Below are positions 1 to 8,170 of a stretch of DNA of 64,000 bases, piece after piece. Position 1 is the stretch's first letter. Each line of letters starts with the position of its first letter. Where the stretch lies: positions 34,780 to 98,779 of the forward strand of contig NZ_LZSG01000027.1 of assembly GCF_001665395.1 (NCBI RefSeq), given 5' to 3'. Under the pieces are notes generated by a model, which searched no databases, had not been told where the DNA came from, and saw nothing but the letters and a program-made list of their open reading frames with translations. Position numbers and translations under genes: made by a program. Source of the stretch: Mycobacterium sp. 1164966.3. Its GTDB lineage: Bacteria; Actinomycetota; Actinomycetes; Mycobacteriales; Mycobacteriaceae.

Positions 1-1
1 G

Positions 2-2293
2 CGCGTTCCCCACCCCGATATGAGGACGCTGCCGATGCTGGCGGTTAAGGGCCTCAAGGACACCGATGCGCGGGCACTCCTGGACAGGGTTCTGACCCGG
101 CCCCTTGATGAACGGGTCCGCGACCGGGTGATCGCCGAGACGCGGGGCAACCCGCTTGCTTTGCTGGAACTGCCCCGTGGTGTGAGCGTGCAGGAACTGG
201 CGGGCGGGTTCGGCTTACCGGGGGCGGCGCGGCTATCTGCGGCAATGGAAGAAAACTTCCGCCGTTGGATCGAATCCTTGCCGGATGTTACCCGCGACCT
301 GCTGCTGCTGGCGGCGGCCGAGCCGCTCGGCGATCCAACACTGCTGTGGCAAGCGGCCGTGCGGCTGGGTATCGGTGCCGACGCCGCCACACCTGCCATC
401 GAAAGCGGCTTGGCTGAGTTTGGCACGCGAGTGCGGTTTCGCCATCCATTAGCCCGCACGGCCGCCTACCGATCAGCTCCGCTTCGTGCCAGGCAACAGG
501 CACACCGCGCGCTGGCTGAGGTGACCGACTCGGAGCTGGATCCCGACCGGCGCGCATGGCACCGCGCCCAAGCCGCGTCAGGCCCGGACGACGATGTCGC
601 CTCGGAATTGGAGCGCTCGGCCGCGCGGGCGCGGGCGCGCGGCGGCCTGGCGGCGGCAGCCGCGTTTCATGAGCGGGCAACAATGTTGACACTTGATCGT
701 GCCCGCCGTACGGCGCGGGCATTGGCGGCCGCGTCAGCCAAGGTCGAAGCTGGTGCCTTCGACTCGGCACTGGACCTGCTTGCCATGGCCGAGCGTGGAC
801 CGCTGGACGAACTCCATCGTGCCCGCGCCGACCTTATCCGGGCCCAGCTCGCGTTCGCCACGAGCCGGGGTGGCGACGCTCCGCTCCTGCTGCTGCGGGC
901 GGCCAGGCGGTTTGAGCCGATCGACGCCAGTCTCGCCAGGCAGACCTACTTGGATGCTATTTCGGCTGCAGCATTCGCAGGCCGCCTTGCCAGTCCGGGC
1001 GGTGGCGTACTCGACGTGGCACGGGCTGCAACCACGGCCCCGCTGCCGGCGCGCACGCCGCGCGCGCCCGATTTCCTCCTGGAAGGGTTGGCGGCGAATT
1101 TTGTCGTGGGATACCGCGCGGCGGTGCCAAACCTGCGGGCGGCAGTGAGTGCCTTCGGCACCAACATGTCGGTAGATGAAGAACTGCGCTGGATGTGGCT
1201 GATAAACCTGGCGGCGTTGCACTTATGGGATGACGAAGACTGGGACGCACTCTCCGGACGGTACCTTCAACTGGCGCGCACCGCCGGCGCGATGAACGAG
1301 CTCCCGCTTGCCCTGAGCACACGTGCCATCATGCTGACGTTCGCTGGCGACTTGACCACCGCGAGCGCGCTAACCGACGAGCAGCGCACGGTGACGGAAG
1401 CCACGGGGATCAGTCTTGCTCCCTACGCTGCCATGCACCTGGCCGCGATGCACGGGCGGGAAGCGGCGACGTGTGCCCTCATCGAGCAGACCGCCGCAGA
1501 GGCGCCCCGGCGGGGCGAAGGTATCTCGATAGCCGTCGCCGAGTGGACGAGAGCCGTGCTTCATAACGGCTGGGGCAACTATTCGGAGGCGATGGCCGCC
1601 GCCCAGCAGGCTCTCTACCACCAGGAGTACCCGGACGTCAGATACCCGGGTGTGGCCAACTGGGCTGCGGCCGAGCTCATCGAGGCGGCCGTGCGCAACG
1701 GGATGTGCGAGACGGCGACCGAAACAGCCCACTGGATCACAGAGATGACCAGCGCCAGTCACACCGAGTGGGCGGTCGGGGTGGAGACGCGGTCGCACGC
1801 GCTGCTGGCCGAGGGGGAGGCCGCAGAGCGGCTCTATCAGGAATCGATCAGACACCTTAGCCACAGCCGCGTCCGCACCGAGCTCGCCCGGGCTCATCTG
1901 CTCTATGGGGAATGGCTGCGGCGGGAGGGTCGGCGCACGGATGCCCGGACGCAGCTCCGCGCCGCGCACGGCATGCTCGACGCGATGGGCATGCATGCGT
2001 TCGCCGAGCGCGCGGGGCGCGAGCTTCAGGCCACCGGTGAAACCGCTCGCAAGCGGACGGCCTCCCTCGGCGGCGAACAACTGACCCCGCAGGAAGTCCA
2101 GGTCGCCCGGATGGCACGGGATGGCTTGTCCAACCCCGAAATTGGCGCGCGACTGTTCATCAGCGCCCGAACCGTTCAGTATCACCTGCGCAAGGTGTTC
2201 GCCAAGCTCGCCATCAGCTCGCGCAACCAGCTCCACCAGGTCCTTCCGAGCAGTCCTTCACCGCAGCTGATTTCACCGCAGCGGATTCGCTGA
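2..2293 (+). CDS. LuxR-family ATPase-type (LAL) transcriptional regulator, 5' end cut by window edge
   Basis: The reading frame is already open at base 2 (R-V-P-H-P-D before the first ATG at 20) and matches the middle of the full-length paralogue at 16356-19199 (its R-V-P-G-G-D-L segment). The N-terminal Walker ATPase half therefore lies outside the window. What remains is the helical, TPR-like central region and a C-terminal LuxR helix-turn-helix with the typical LTPQE...ARDGLSNPEIGARLFIS...VQYHLRKVFAKL signature. LAL regulators are large cytoplasmic DNA-binding ATPases that act on nearby metabolic genes; the ligand cannot be read from sequence. It points toward its paralogue, which lies 14 kb away in the opposite orientation. 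The family call is firm; the target genes are unknown. Confidence 0.9.
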   Translation, partial: RVPHPDMRTLPMLAVKGLKDTDARALLDRVLTRPLDERVRDRVIAETRGNPLALLELPRGVSVQELAGGFGLPGAARLSAAMEENFRRWIESLPDVTRDLLLLAAAEPLGDPTLLWQAAVRLGIGADAATPAIESGLAEFGTRVRFRHPLARTAAYRSAPLRARQQAHRALAEVTDSELDPDRRAWHRAQAASGPDDDVASELERSAARARARGGLAAAAAFHERATMLTLDRARRTARALAAASAKVEAGAFDSALDLLAMAERGPLDELHRARADLIRAQLAFATSRGGDAPLLLLRAARRFEPIDASLARQTYLDAISAAAFAGRLASPGGGVLDVARAATTAPLPARTPRAPDFLLEGLAANFVVGYRAAVPNLRAAVSAFGTNMSVDEELRWMWLINLAALHLWDDEDWDALSGRYLQLARTAGAMNELPLALSTRAIMLTFAGDLTTASALTDEQRTVTEATGISLAPYAAMHLAAMHGREAATCALIEQTAAEAPRRGEGISIAVAEWTRAVLHNGWGNYSEAMAAAQQALYHQEYPDVRYPGVANWAAAELIEAAVRNGMCETATETAHWITEMTSASHTEWAVGVETRSHALLAEGEAAERLYQESIRHLSHSRVRTELARAHLLYGEWLRREGRRTDARTQLRAAHGMLDAMGMHAFAERAGRELQATGETARKRTASLGGEQLTPQEVQVARMARDGLSNPEIGARLFISARTVQYHLRKVFAKLAISSRNQLHQVLPSSPSPQLISPQRIR

Positions 2294-2524
2294 ATCAGAT
2301 CGCGGTGCCACGGTGAGCACAACGCACGCCCTCATTCCGATCGGTGCGGCCACCGGCAGGCCACCCAACTAGCCATCTGGCGGATGCAACCATGGCTCAA
2401 TCCACGGCAGCCTGTTGCTATTGACAACGACCGCCCACAGGGCTGCGAGCCAGTAGATGTCCGCGACGACTTCGTCGAGATCATCCTCAACTGGCCCGAG
2501 TAGCACTACCAAGGAACCATCACC

Positions 2525-3268
2525 GTGAACAATGATCTCAGCAATCTCGCAAACGACCAACAGCAACCGGATCGAAAATGCTGTGCGAATGGCTCATTCA
2601 AATGGGTCGTACACCACCGAATGGCGTGCACGCCCGAGGCTTCAGGTGCGGCAGGCGACCCCATCACCGAACTCAATATGCGGTTCGAACGCGACGCCAT
2701 ACCGTTGATTGATCGGCTCTTTGCCGGTGCGCTAAGTCTGACGCGAAATAAGCAAGACGCCGAAGACTTAGTGCAGGAAACGATGTTGCGCGCGTACGCA
2801 GGCTTTCATACCTTCCGCGAGGGAACGAATCTGAAAGCGTGGCTCTACCGGATCTTGCAGAACACCTGGATCAATCAGTACCGCAAGAAACAGTCGCGGC
2901 TCGCTGAGATCCCAGTCGAGTACATCACTGACCAGCATATGGCGGCTGACGTACTACTTACCTCGGCTAGGCTGCGCTCGGCTGAAGTCGACGCCCTCGA
3001 GTCGTTGCCCGACGACGAGGTAAAGGCCGCCCTGATGACACTGCGCGAGGAGTTACGCGTCGCCGTTTATTACGCCGACGTGGAGGGATTCTCGTACAAG
3101 GAAATTGCCAACATCACGAATGCTTCTGTCGGCACGGTGATGTCGCGACTTCATCGCGGCCGACAACGATTGCGTATAGCTCTTCGAATGGTCGCCAGCC
3201 GACGCGGCATGACGTCCGCTGAAACCTGGAGCGATCAGCCGTCCGCCACGCCGGTAATCGCCATCTAG
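2525..3268 (+). CDS. ECF RNA polymerase sigma factor, SigH-like
   Basis: The protein closely resembles mycobacterial Sig[10 protein letters not shown] at the start of region 2, [17 protein letters not shown] and [12 protein letters not shown] in region 2, then [16 protein letters not shown] and [11 protein letters not shown] in the region 4 helix-turn-helix. It should direct RNA polymerase to stress promoters. The ATG at 2525 gives a long, unconserved N-terminus; ATGs at 2621 or 2678 would begin closer to the conserved domain, so the start is uncertain. In SigH loci an RshA-type zinc anti-sigma gene normally follows directly; here the next gene is a tautomerase and no HxxxCxxC anti-sigma is visible. 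The 231 bp upstream hold no firm gene, only an open stretch ending at 2503. Confidence 0.88.
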   Translation: MNNDLSNLANDQQQPDRKCCANGSFKWVVHHRMACTPEASGAAGDPITELNMRFERDAIPLIDRLFAGALSLTRNKQDAEDLVQETMLRAYAGFHTFREGTNLKAWLYRILQNTWINQYRKKQSRLAEIPVEYITDQHMAADVLLTSARLRSAEVDALESLPDDEVKAALMTLREELRVAVYYADVEGFSYKEIANITNASVGTVMSRLHRGRQRLRIALRMVASRRGMTSAETWSDQPSATPVIAI

Positions 3269-3522
3269 CGGTGGTCCGGAGATGCGCCACACGACGATGG
3301 GTGGGCACTGGCCGACTCGAATTCTCAACAGCTGCAACGAGGTAGCGCCGTGCGAGTGGGTGTGGCGTATTCGGCCCAGTGTGGCTTCACCGAACTCCGC
3401 CAGTCCGGGTGCCTTTAAGCGTCAGGCTGCACAAGGCGTCACCCACCCCCACCGACTTCCCTGGACGGCCTGCTGGCGCATCGTTTTGGATTCCCACAAC
3501 AGAAAAAACGAGAGGAAACACC

Positions 3523-3960
3523 ATGCCCATCTATCAGTGCTACTCCCCACCAGGGTTGCTGACCGAGACTGCAAAAGCCCAAATCGCCGACGAGATCACC
3601 ACCATTCACACCGATGCCACTGGTGCACCGGAGTTGTTCGTCAGTGTCGTGTTCCAGGAGGTCCAGGACGGCGACTGTTTCGTGGCCCGCGAACCGTCAA
3701 CCCACTCTTATATTCTCGGCATGATCCGCCACGGACGTAGCCTCGAAACGCGCCAGGTGATGCTGCGTGAATTCTCGCACATGTGGAGACGTATCACCGG
3801 CCAATCTGAGGCCGAACTTCTCGTCGCGTTGACCGAAGTCGACCCTGCAAGCGCCATGGAATCGGGCTTGATCCTGCCCGAGCCCGGCGACGAACAAGAG
3901 TGGTTCGATGAGAATCACGCGAGACTGGCCGAATTGGGAGTGACTTTAACGCCCTGGTAA
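3523..3960 (+). CDS. Tautomerase-superfamily protein, cis-3-chloroacrylate dehalogenase-like
   Basis: The start ATG at 3523 follows an AGAGGAAA ribosome site and places Pro directly after Met, as required for the catalytic N-terminal proline of the tautomerase superfamily. Counting from that Pro1, His28 is present, an Arg-x-x-Arg pair sits at 68/71 and a Glu at 112. This is the same order and spacing as the Pro1, His28, Arg70/Arg73 and Glu114 set that I recall for cis-CaaD, with a two-residue offset. The position matching Tyr103 of cis-CaaD is Ala. At 145 residues it fits the long tautomerase subfamily. It may hydrate or tautomerise a small unsaturated acid; true dehalogenase activity is not implied. 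It stands alone, 250 bp behind the sigma factor gene. Confidence 0.8.
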   Translation: MPIYQCYSPPGLLTETAKAQIADEITTIHTDATGAPELFVSVVFQEVQDGDCFVAREPSTHSYILGMIRHGRSLETRQVMLREFSHMWRRITGQSEAELLVALTEVDPASAMESGLILPEPGDEQEWFDENHARLAELGVTLTPW

Positions 3961-4906
3961 ACGTGCAGCCTCCCGACCAGGGAACGCGGAGGGAGTCCCG
4001 ACTATCGCTGGTACACAACGATTGTCGGCGAAGGATAGACACTTTCGATTACCACCGGGTGGGCTTGCACATAACAGTTCTCGAGGCATCCGGCTGCCGC
4101 CCACGCAACATAGCTGGAGGCCTCGGGGGATCGAACGCCTTATCACCATGTGCCAGCGTCTGATGCCAAACGCTTAGTTGTAGGCCATTTAAGCTTCCCA
4201 TAATTATGGGACCAAAGCGGTTGCCACCTTGCCGAGATAGTTGGTATTCAAGGCGCATCCTCCATGCGGACCCGCCTGATACGTGCGCTCGCCAGCGGTT
4301 GCCGTTGCCAATGTCCCCTCTTGTGGGATAGACGGCAGGATTGGGTCAGTCCGGATAGCCGCGCATTCCGCCAGACTGTGTTGTGCAACAACTTTCGGAG
4401 ATTGGAACGAGCCCGCTGCCGATGCGTTAGCACACGGCAGTACACGCGACATCTGGAGGATCGCCCGTGAAGCCACTGACCCAGAAACGCTTAGCCGGAG
4501 GTTTCGGATGCCGGCAAAGTTGAGCCCTTCATCGAGGCGGCGACGGAAAGCTGCTCAGCAGCGGACCGAGCGCTACTCTCGGCGACATTGCTGATGCTGT
4601 GGCCGCGGCCCAAGAGGCCTTACGCACTGCTAGAAGACGACTCCAGCGCCCGAACGAGCCCGCGCCCTCGAACGACTGGCCGAGGCACTCGAGCGGCTCT
4701 CGCCAACCGAAGACTTTTCAACTCTGCCACAAACTCATGGCCCAGGTTCGACGATCACTGCCCGCCCCATTTGTAGTTTTCCGAAATCAAAGCATTCCGA
4801 ACGCTGATCGCCCAGCTTGCCAAGGTCGATCAGCTACCCACACCCATGCGCTCGTCGAGCGGTTTCAGCTCACCGTTCGCTCGAGCTACCAAGTGAGGAG
4901 ATACCG
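3961..4906. other. Gene-poor stretch with possible gene remnant
   Basis: No convincing intact gene is seen in these 946 bp. Between about 4500 and 4790 three short open segments in successive frames (E-P-F-I-E-A-A-T-E..., G-D-I-A-D-A-V-A-A-A-Q-E-A-L-R..., A-L-E-R-L-A-E-A-L-E-R-L-S) read like one helical protein broken by frameshifts, which suggests a decayed gene of unknown family. A perfect AT-rich palindrome lies at 4196-4211. Confidence 0.3.
4196..4211. promoter_or_regulatory. 16-bp perfect palindrome, possible operator
   Basis: TCCCATAATTATGGGA reads the same on both strands. It lies in a long non-coding stretch, about 700 bp before the GNAT gene, with no obvious adjacent promoter. It may be a dimeric repressor site or a remnant of a lost gene's control region. 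Confidence 0.3.
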
Positions 4907-5764
4907 ATGCAGCTCCAAATACGTGCAGCCGCGATGGAGGATGCGGCTACCTGCGGACAGATCTGCTATGACGCATTCGCAGCCATTGCCGGTCGCCACG
5001 GATTTCCGCCGGAGCTACCGTCCCTCGACGCGGCAGTAACGCTAATGTCGGAACTGATAGGCAATCCCGGCTTCTTCGGGGTCGTCGCGGAATGTGAAGG
5101 AAGGGTAGTCGGGAGCAACTTTCTCGACGAACGCTCGATGATCCTCGGCGTGGGTCCGATCTCGGTGGAGCCTACATCGCAGGACCGGCAACTCGGTCGC
5201 GCGTTAATGACCGCGGTCCTCGACCGCAGCGCGGCTCGTGGCGCGCCGGGAGTGCGATTGGTCCAAATCGCGTATCACAACCGTTCGCTAAGCCTCTATA
5301 CCAAACTTGGGTTCGACATACGCGAACCGCTGGCCGCATTGCAGGGGACTCCGCTTGAGCTACAAATACACGGTTATGCTGTCCGGCGGGCGACCGAGGC
5401 AGACATCGACGCGTGTAATGCACTGTGCGTACGTGTGCTCGGCCACGACCGCAAGGGCGAGCTGGTGGATGCGATTGCTCTACGCAGCGCCACGGTCGTC
5501 GAGCGTCAGGGACGCATCAGCGGTTACGCAACCGGAATCGGCTATTTCACGCATTCGGTCGCTGAAACTAACGACGATCTCGCCGCGCTCATCGCCGCGG
5601 CGGAAGAATATTCCGGCCCCGGGTTTTTGGTACCGCTGCGGAACACCGAATTACTGCGCTGGTGCCTCCAGCACGGTCTACGGGTTGTCCATATGCACAA
5701 TCTCATGAGCATTGGCCTATATCAGGAACCTCGCGGAGCATTTCTCCCGTCGATTTTTTGCTGA
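4907..5764 (+). CDS. Two-domain GNAT-family N-acetyltransferase
   Basis: The ATG at 4907 is preceded by GTGAGGAG, a good ribosome site; an in-frame ATG at 4817 lacks one. The first half (about residues 1-145) is a GNAT fold with the acetyl-CoA loop Q-D-R-Q-L-G-R-A-L and the usual Y-x-K-L-G-F strand near residue 130. The second half (from about residue 150, Y-A-V-R-R-A-T-E-A-D) starts like another GNAT domain but has lost a clear Q/RxxGxG/A loop, as in tandem GNAT proteins where one domain is structural. It should acetylate an amine from acetyl-CoA in the cytoplasm; the substrate is unknown. No operon partners are seen. Confidence 0.8.
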   Translation: MQLQIRAAAMEDAATCGQICYDAFAAIAGRHGFPPELPSLDAAVTLMSELIGNPGFFGVVAECEGRVVGSNFLDERSMILGVGPISVEPTSQDRQLGRALMTAVLDRSAARGAPGVRLVQIAYHNRSLSLYTKLGFDIREPLAALQGTPLELQIHGYAVRRATEADIDACNALCVRVLGHDRKGELVDAIALRSATVVERQGRISGYATGIGYFTHSVAETNDDLAALIAAAEEYSGPGFLVPLRNTELLRWCLQHGLRVVHMHNLMSIGLYQEPRGAFLPSIFC

Positions 5765-6184
5765 TTGGACACATATCTGACAGATCTCACACGGCCACTG
5801 CTCAAGCGTCGTGCCCTGAGGAATCTGGGGGCGGTGCTTCGCGTGTCATTTCTGCTCGAACCCGGATCCTCGGAGGAACGCTTGTGGCTGGCGTAGCCAT
5901 CGGCGTAAAACTCGTCGACGCCCCATCCTGTCCTCGGCGCAACCACCGCGAAAGAAAGTCTATGACCCTGTTTGTGGGGACGTGGTTGGCAAGCTGAAGC
6001 TCATCGAGTCCCTCCCAAACGTAGGCGGCGAGACGGGCGCCGGGTTCACATTTTGCGTAGTCCGCGAAGGATTCTGCTCAGCGGAAGGGCTGCGGCCAGA
6101 CCGCAGCGCAGGCTGTGCTGCATGCGCTGAGGTTGCCGATAATCGCTCGTGATGCTTAAAGCGCGAAACTGACACCCTGTGTGC
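5765..6184. other. Intergenic stretch with gene remnants
   Basis: No intact gene is seen. About 5952-6038 (+) holds an open segment reading K-K-V-Y-D-P-V-C-G-D-V-V-G-K-L-K-L-I-E-S-L-P-N-V-G-G. It faintly recalls the GK(L/M)K...LLE(A/S)LP.VGK core of mycobacterial integration host factor, and it runs directly into the 105-bp repeat at 6041. Confidence 0.3.
6041..6145 (-). repeat. 105-bp direct repeat, copy 1: orphan 3' end of an LLM oxidoreductase gene
   Basis: This block matches 8065-8170 at about nine positions in ten by eye, with one 1-bp indel. Copy 2 encodes the last roughly 33 residues and stop of the F420-dependent enzyme at 8070-9212 (minus strand, ending [10 protein letters not shown]). 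Copy 1 encodes the same C-terminus ([13 protein letters not shown]) with no gene attached. The two copies enclose the GMC oxidoreductase gene. Confidence 0.85.
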
Positions 6185-7741
6185 TCACAACGCATGTTCC
6201 GCTTTGAGAATGTCACCGGCGCGCTCACCGATGACGACACACGGAGCCATCGTGTTGCCGGTGGTTATGCGCGGCATGATCGATGCGTCAGCGATTCGAA
6301 CGCCTTCTAGCCCATACACCTTGAGACTTCCATCCACGACCGACATCACGTCCCGCCCCATTTTGGCCGTGCCGCAAGAGTGGAAGTAGCTTTCTGCTGC
6401 GTTACGGACGAAACGGATCAGCTCCGGCCGCGTGAGATCACCCGGCATCACTTCACGTTTGATGAAGGGCCGCAGAGCCGCCGAATTCCCGAGTCCGCGG
6501 CATAAGTCAACGCAGGCGAGTGCAATCTCGACGTCGTCGGCCTCCGCCAGCATGTTTCCCTCGACCGTCACTGGGTCCCCCGGATGGGGGCCGGTAAGCC
6601 AGATCCTGCCACGACTCTTGGGCTGTAGCACCCCGGCACACATCGTCCATCCCAGCTCGGGTACGTCGTAATCTTGAGCATTTTCCTTGCTGCACATGGG
6701 AAATTCTCCGACGCAGATTTGTATATCAGGAGCTTCCAGACTGGAGTCGCTCTTCCAGAACACCGTGGCCTCGGCCCCGTTGTTGCGTGGCTTGAGCGGC
6801 TCTCTCCATTCCCAAACGCAGTCGATGCGCGGATGATTCTGGTAGTTTCGCCCGACACCAGGCAGATGTGCCACGACCGGAATCCCCAAGCGTCGCAATT
6901 CGTCAGCATCACCGATGCCCGACTGCATGAGCACCTTCGGCGTGTTCACCGCGCCCAGCGAAACGACCACCTCGTTCGCCACGGCAACGCTATGGGTCTT
7001 TCCGCCGTGCGAGAACTCCACCGCCGCGATCCGGTTGTTATCGAAGGCGAGCCGCGTCACCGTCGCGCCGGTGATAACAGTTAAGTTCGACCGGCACCGG
7101 TGCGGGTAGACGTAGGAACGAAACACCGACTGCCGGATCCCGTTGCACAAAGTCAGGTCGAGGATCGATGCCCCACCGTCGCCGACCATCATCTCGTCGT
7201 TATTACTTTTGTAGCTGGGGATTCCGATCGAGCGCGCAGCCTCGACGATGGCGAAGGCGAGCGGGTTGGGATCGGGAGCGGGCGCGACGAAGATCGGGCC
7301 GCCGACGCCACGGTACTTGGGGTCGTATGGCCCGCCCCAGTTTTCGATCCGGCGGTAGATGTCGAGAATTGCTTGATAGCCCCAGGACTCGTTATCCGCC
7401 TCAGCCGCAAAGTAGTCCCAGTCACTCGGGTGTCCCCGCGCCCACACCATCACATTGATGCTCGATCCTCCACCAAGCACCTTGCCCATGGAAAGCGAGA
7501 TTGATCTGCCATTAAGTTGAGCTGAGGGTTGAGAGACGAAATTCCAGTCACGCTCACTGCCCAAGTTGAGCGTCCATTGGGAGGGGTCTTGGACGGCAGG
7601 CACATCGTCAGTGCCCCCCGCCTCAAGCAATAGGACAGTGACATCAGAGTTTTCAGCTACGCGGCTCGCGACGACCGATCCCGATGAGCCGGAGCCGCAA
7701 ACCACAAAGTCGTACCGTGGTGCAATCTTGGAACTAGCCAT
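6185..7741 (-). CDS. GMC-family FAD oxidoreductase (choline dehydrogenase-like)
   Basis: The start ATG at 7741 follows GGAGAA; in-frame upstream codons lack a ribosome site. The 518-residue length is normal for the glucose-methanol-choline family. The FAD Rossmann motif G-S-G-S-S-G-S is near residue 15, GMC signature 1 (G-K-V-L-G-G-G-S-S-I-N) near 80, signature 2 (G-A-V-N-T-P-K-V-L-M-Q-S-G-I-G) near 250, and a C-terminal H-S-C-G-T-A-K-M-G block carries the catalytic histidine. The second active-site position reads G-N-T-M-A-P. It should oxidise an alcohol to aldehyde or ketone. It sits between two copies of the 3' end of the neighbouring LLM gene, so it appears to have been inserted there. 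Confidence 0.92.
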   Translation of the reverse strand: MASSKIAPRYDFVVCGSGSSGSVVASRVAENSDVTVLLLEAGGTDDVPAVQDPSQWTLNLGSERDWNFVSQPSAQLNGRSISLSMGKVLGGGSSINVMVWARGHPSDWDYFAAEADNESWGYQAILDIYRRIENWGGPYDPKYRGVGGPIFVAPAPDPNPLAFAIVEAARSIGIPSYKSNNDEMMVGDGGASILDLTLCNGIRQSVFRSYVYPHRCRSNLTVITGATVTRLAFDNNRIAAVEFSHGGKTHSVAVANEVVVSLGAVNTPKVLMQSGIGDADELRRLGIPVVAHLPGVGRNYQNHPRIDCVWEWREPLKPRNNGAEATVFWKSDSSLEAPDIQICVGEFPMCSKENAQDYDVPELGWTMCAGVLQPKSRGRIWLTGPHPGDPVTVEGNMLAEADDVEIALACVDLCRGLGNSAALRPFIKREVMPGDLTRPELIRFVRNAAESYFHSCGTAKMGRDVMSVVDGSLKVYGLEGVRIADASIMPRITTGNTMAPCVVIGERAGDILKAEHAL

Positions 7742-8069
7742 GTACGTTCTCCAGCCTTGTCTAATCAAAGGTTGCGCGCGGCCCGCGCTGCCGGCGTCGC
7801 AGCGGGCGGAATCGGTTGATGGCCTGTCGTACAGCCAAATCGATTCCACGCGTAGCTGCGTTGAAACTGTGCCGGCGCTGTCCTGGCATTTGGCATCGTT
7901 GATAGCTCTCGCCGAAGGCACTCGATGCCGTATCGAGGTCGTCGCCGCCCGGGAAGGCGGCTCTCGGGCGTCTTCATTGCCTCGATATGCTGGTGTCTCG
8001 CTGAAATTCCTTTCCTACCTTGGTTTTACACACCTCGTCGTAGCTGAGGCGCACCTAGACGCGTCGGGT
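7742..8069. other. Intergenic, no gene seen
   Basis: These 328 bp separate the GMC start from the LLM stop on the same strand. They should hold the GMC promoter. No open frame with coding character was found. The last bases belong to the 105-bp repeat. Confidence 0.5.
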
Positions 8070-8170
8070 TCACATTTTGCGTAGTCCGCGAAGGATTCTG
8101 CTTAGCGGAAGCGTTGCGGCCAGACCGCGGCGCAGGCTGGGCTGTATGCCGCTGAGGTTGCCGATAATCG
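8065..8170 (-). repeat. 105-bp direct repeat, copy 2: 3' end of the intact LLM gene
   Basis: This copy covers the stop codon and final roughly 33 codons of the gene at 8070-9212 plus five bases beyond. It pairs with 6041-6145; the copies start about 2.02 kb apart with the GMC gene between them. Confidence 0.85.
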
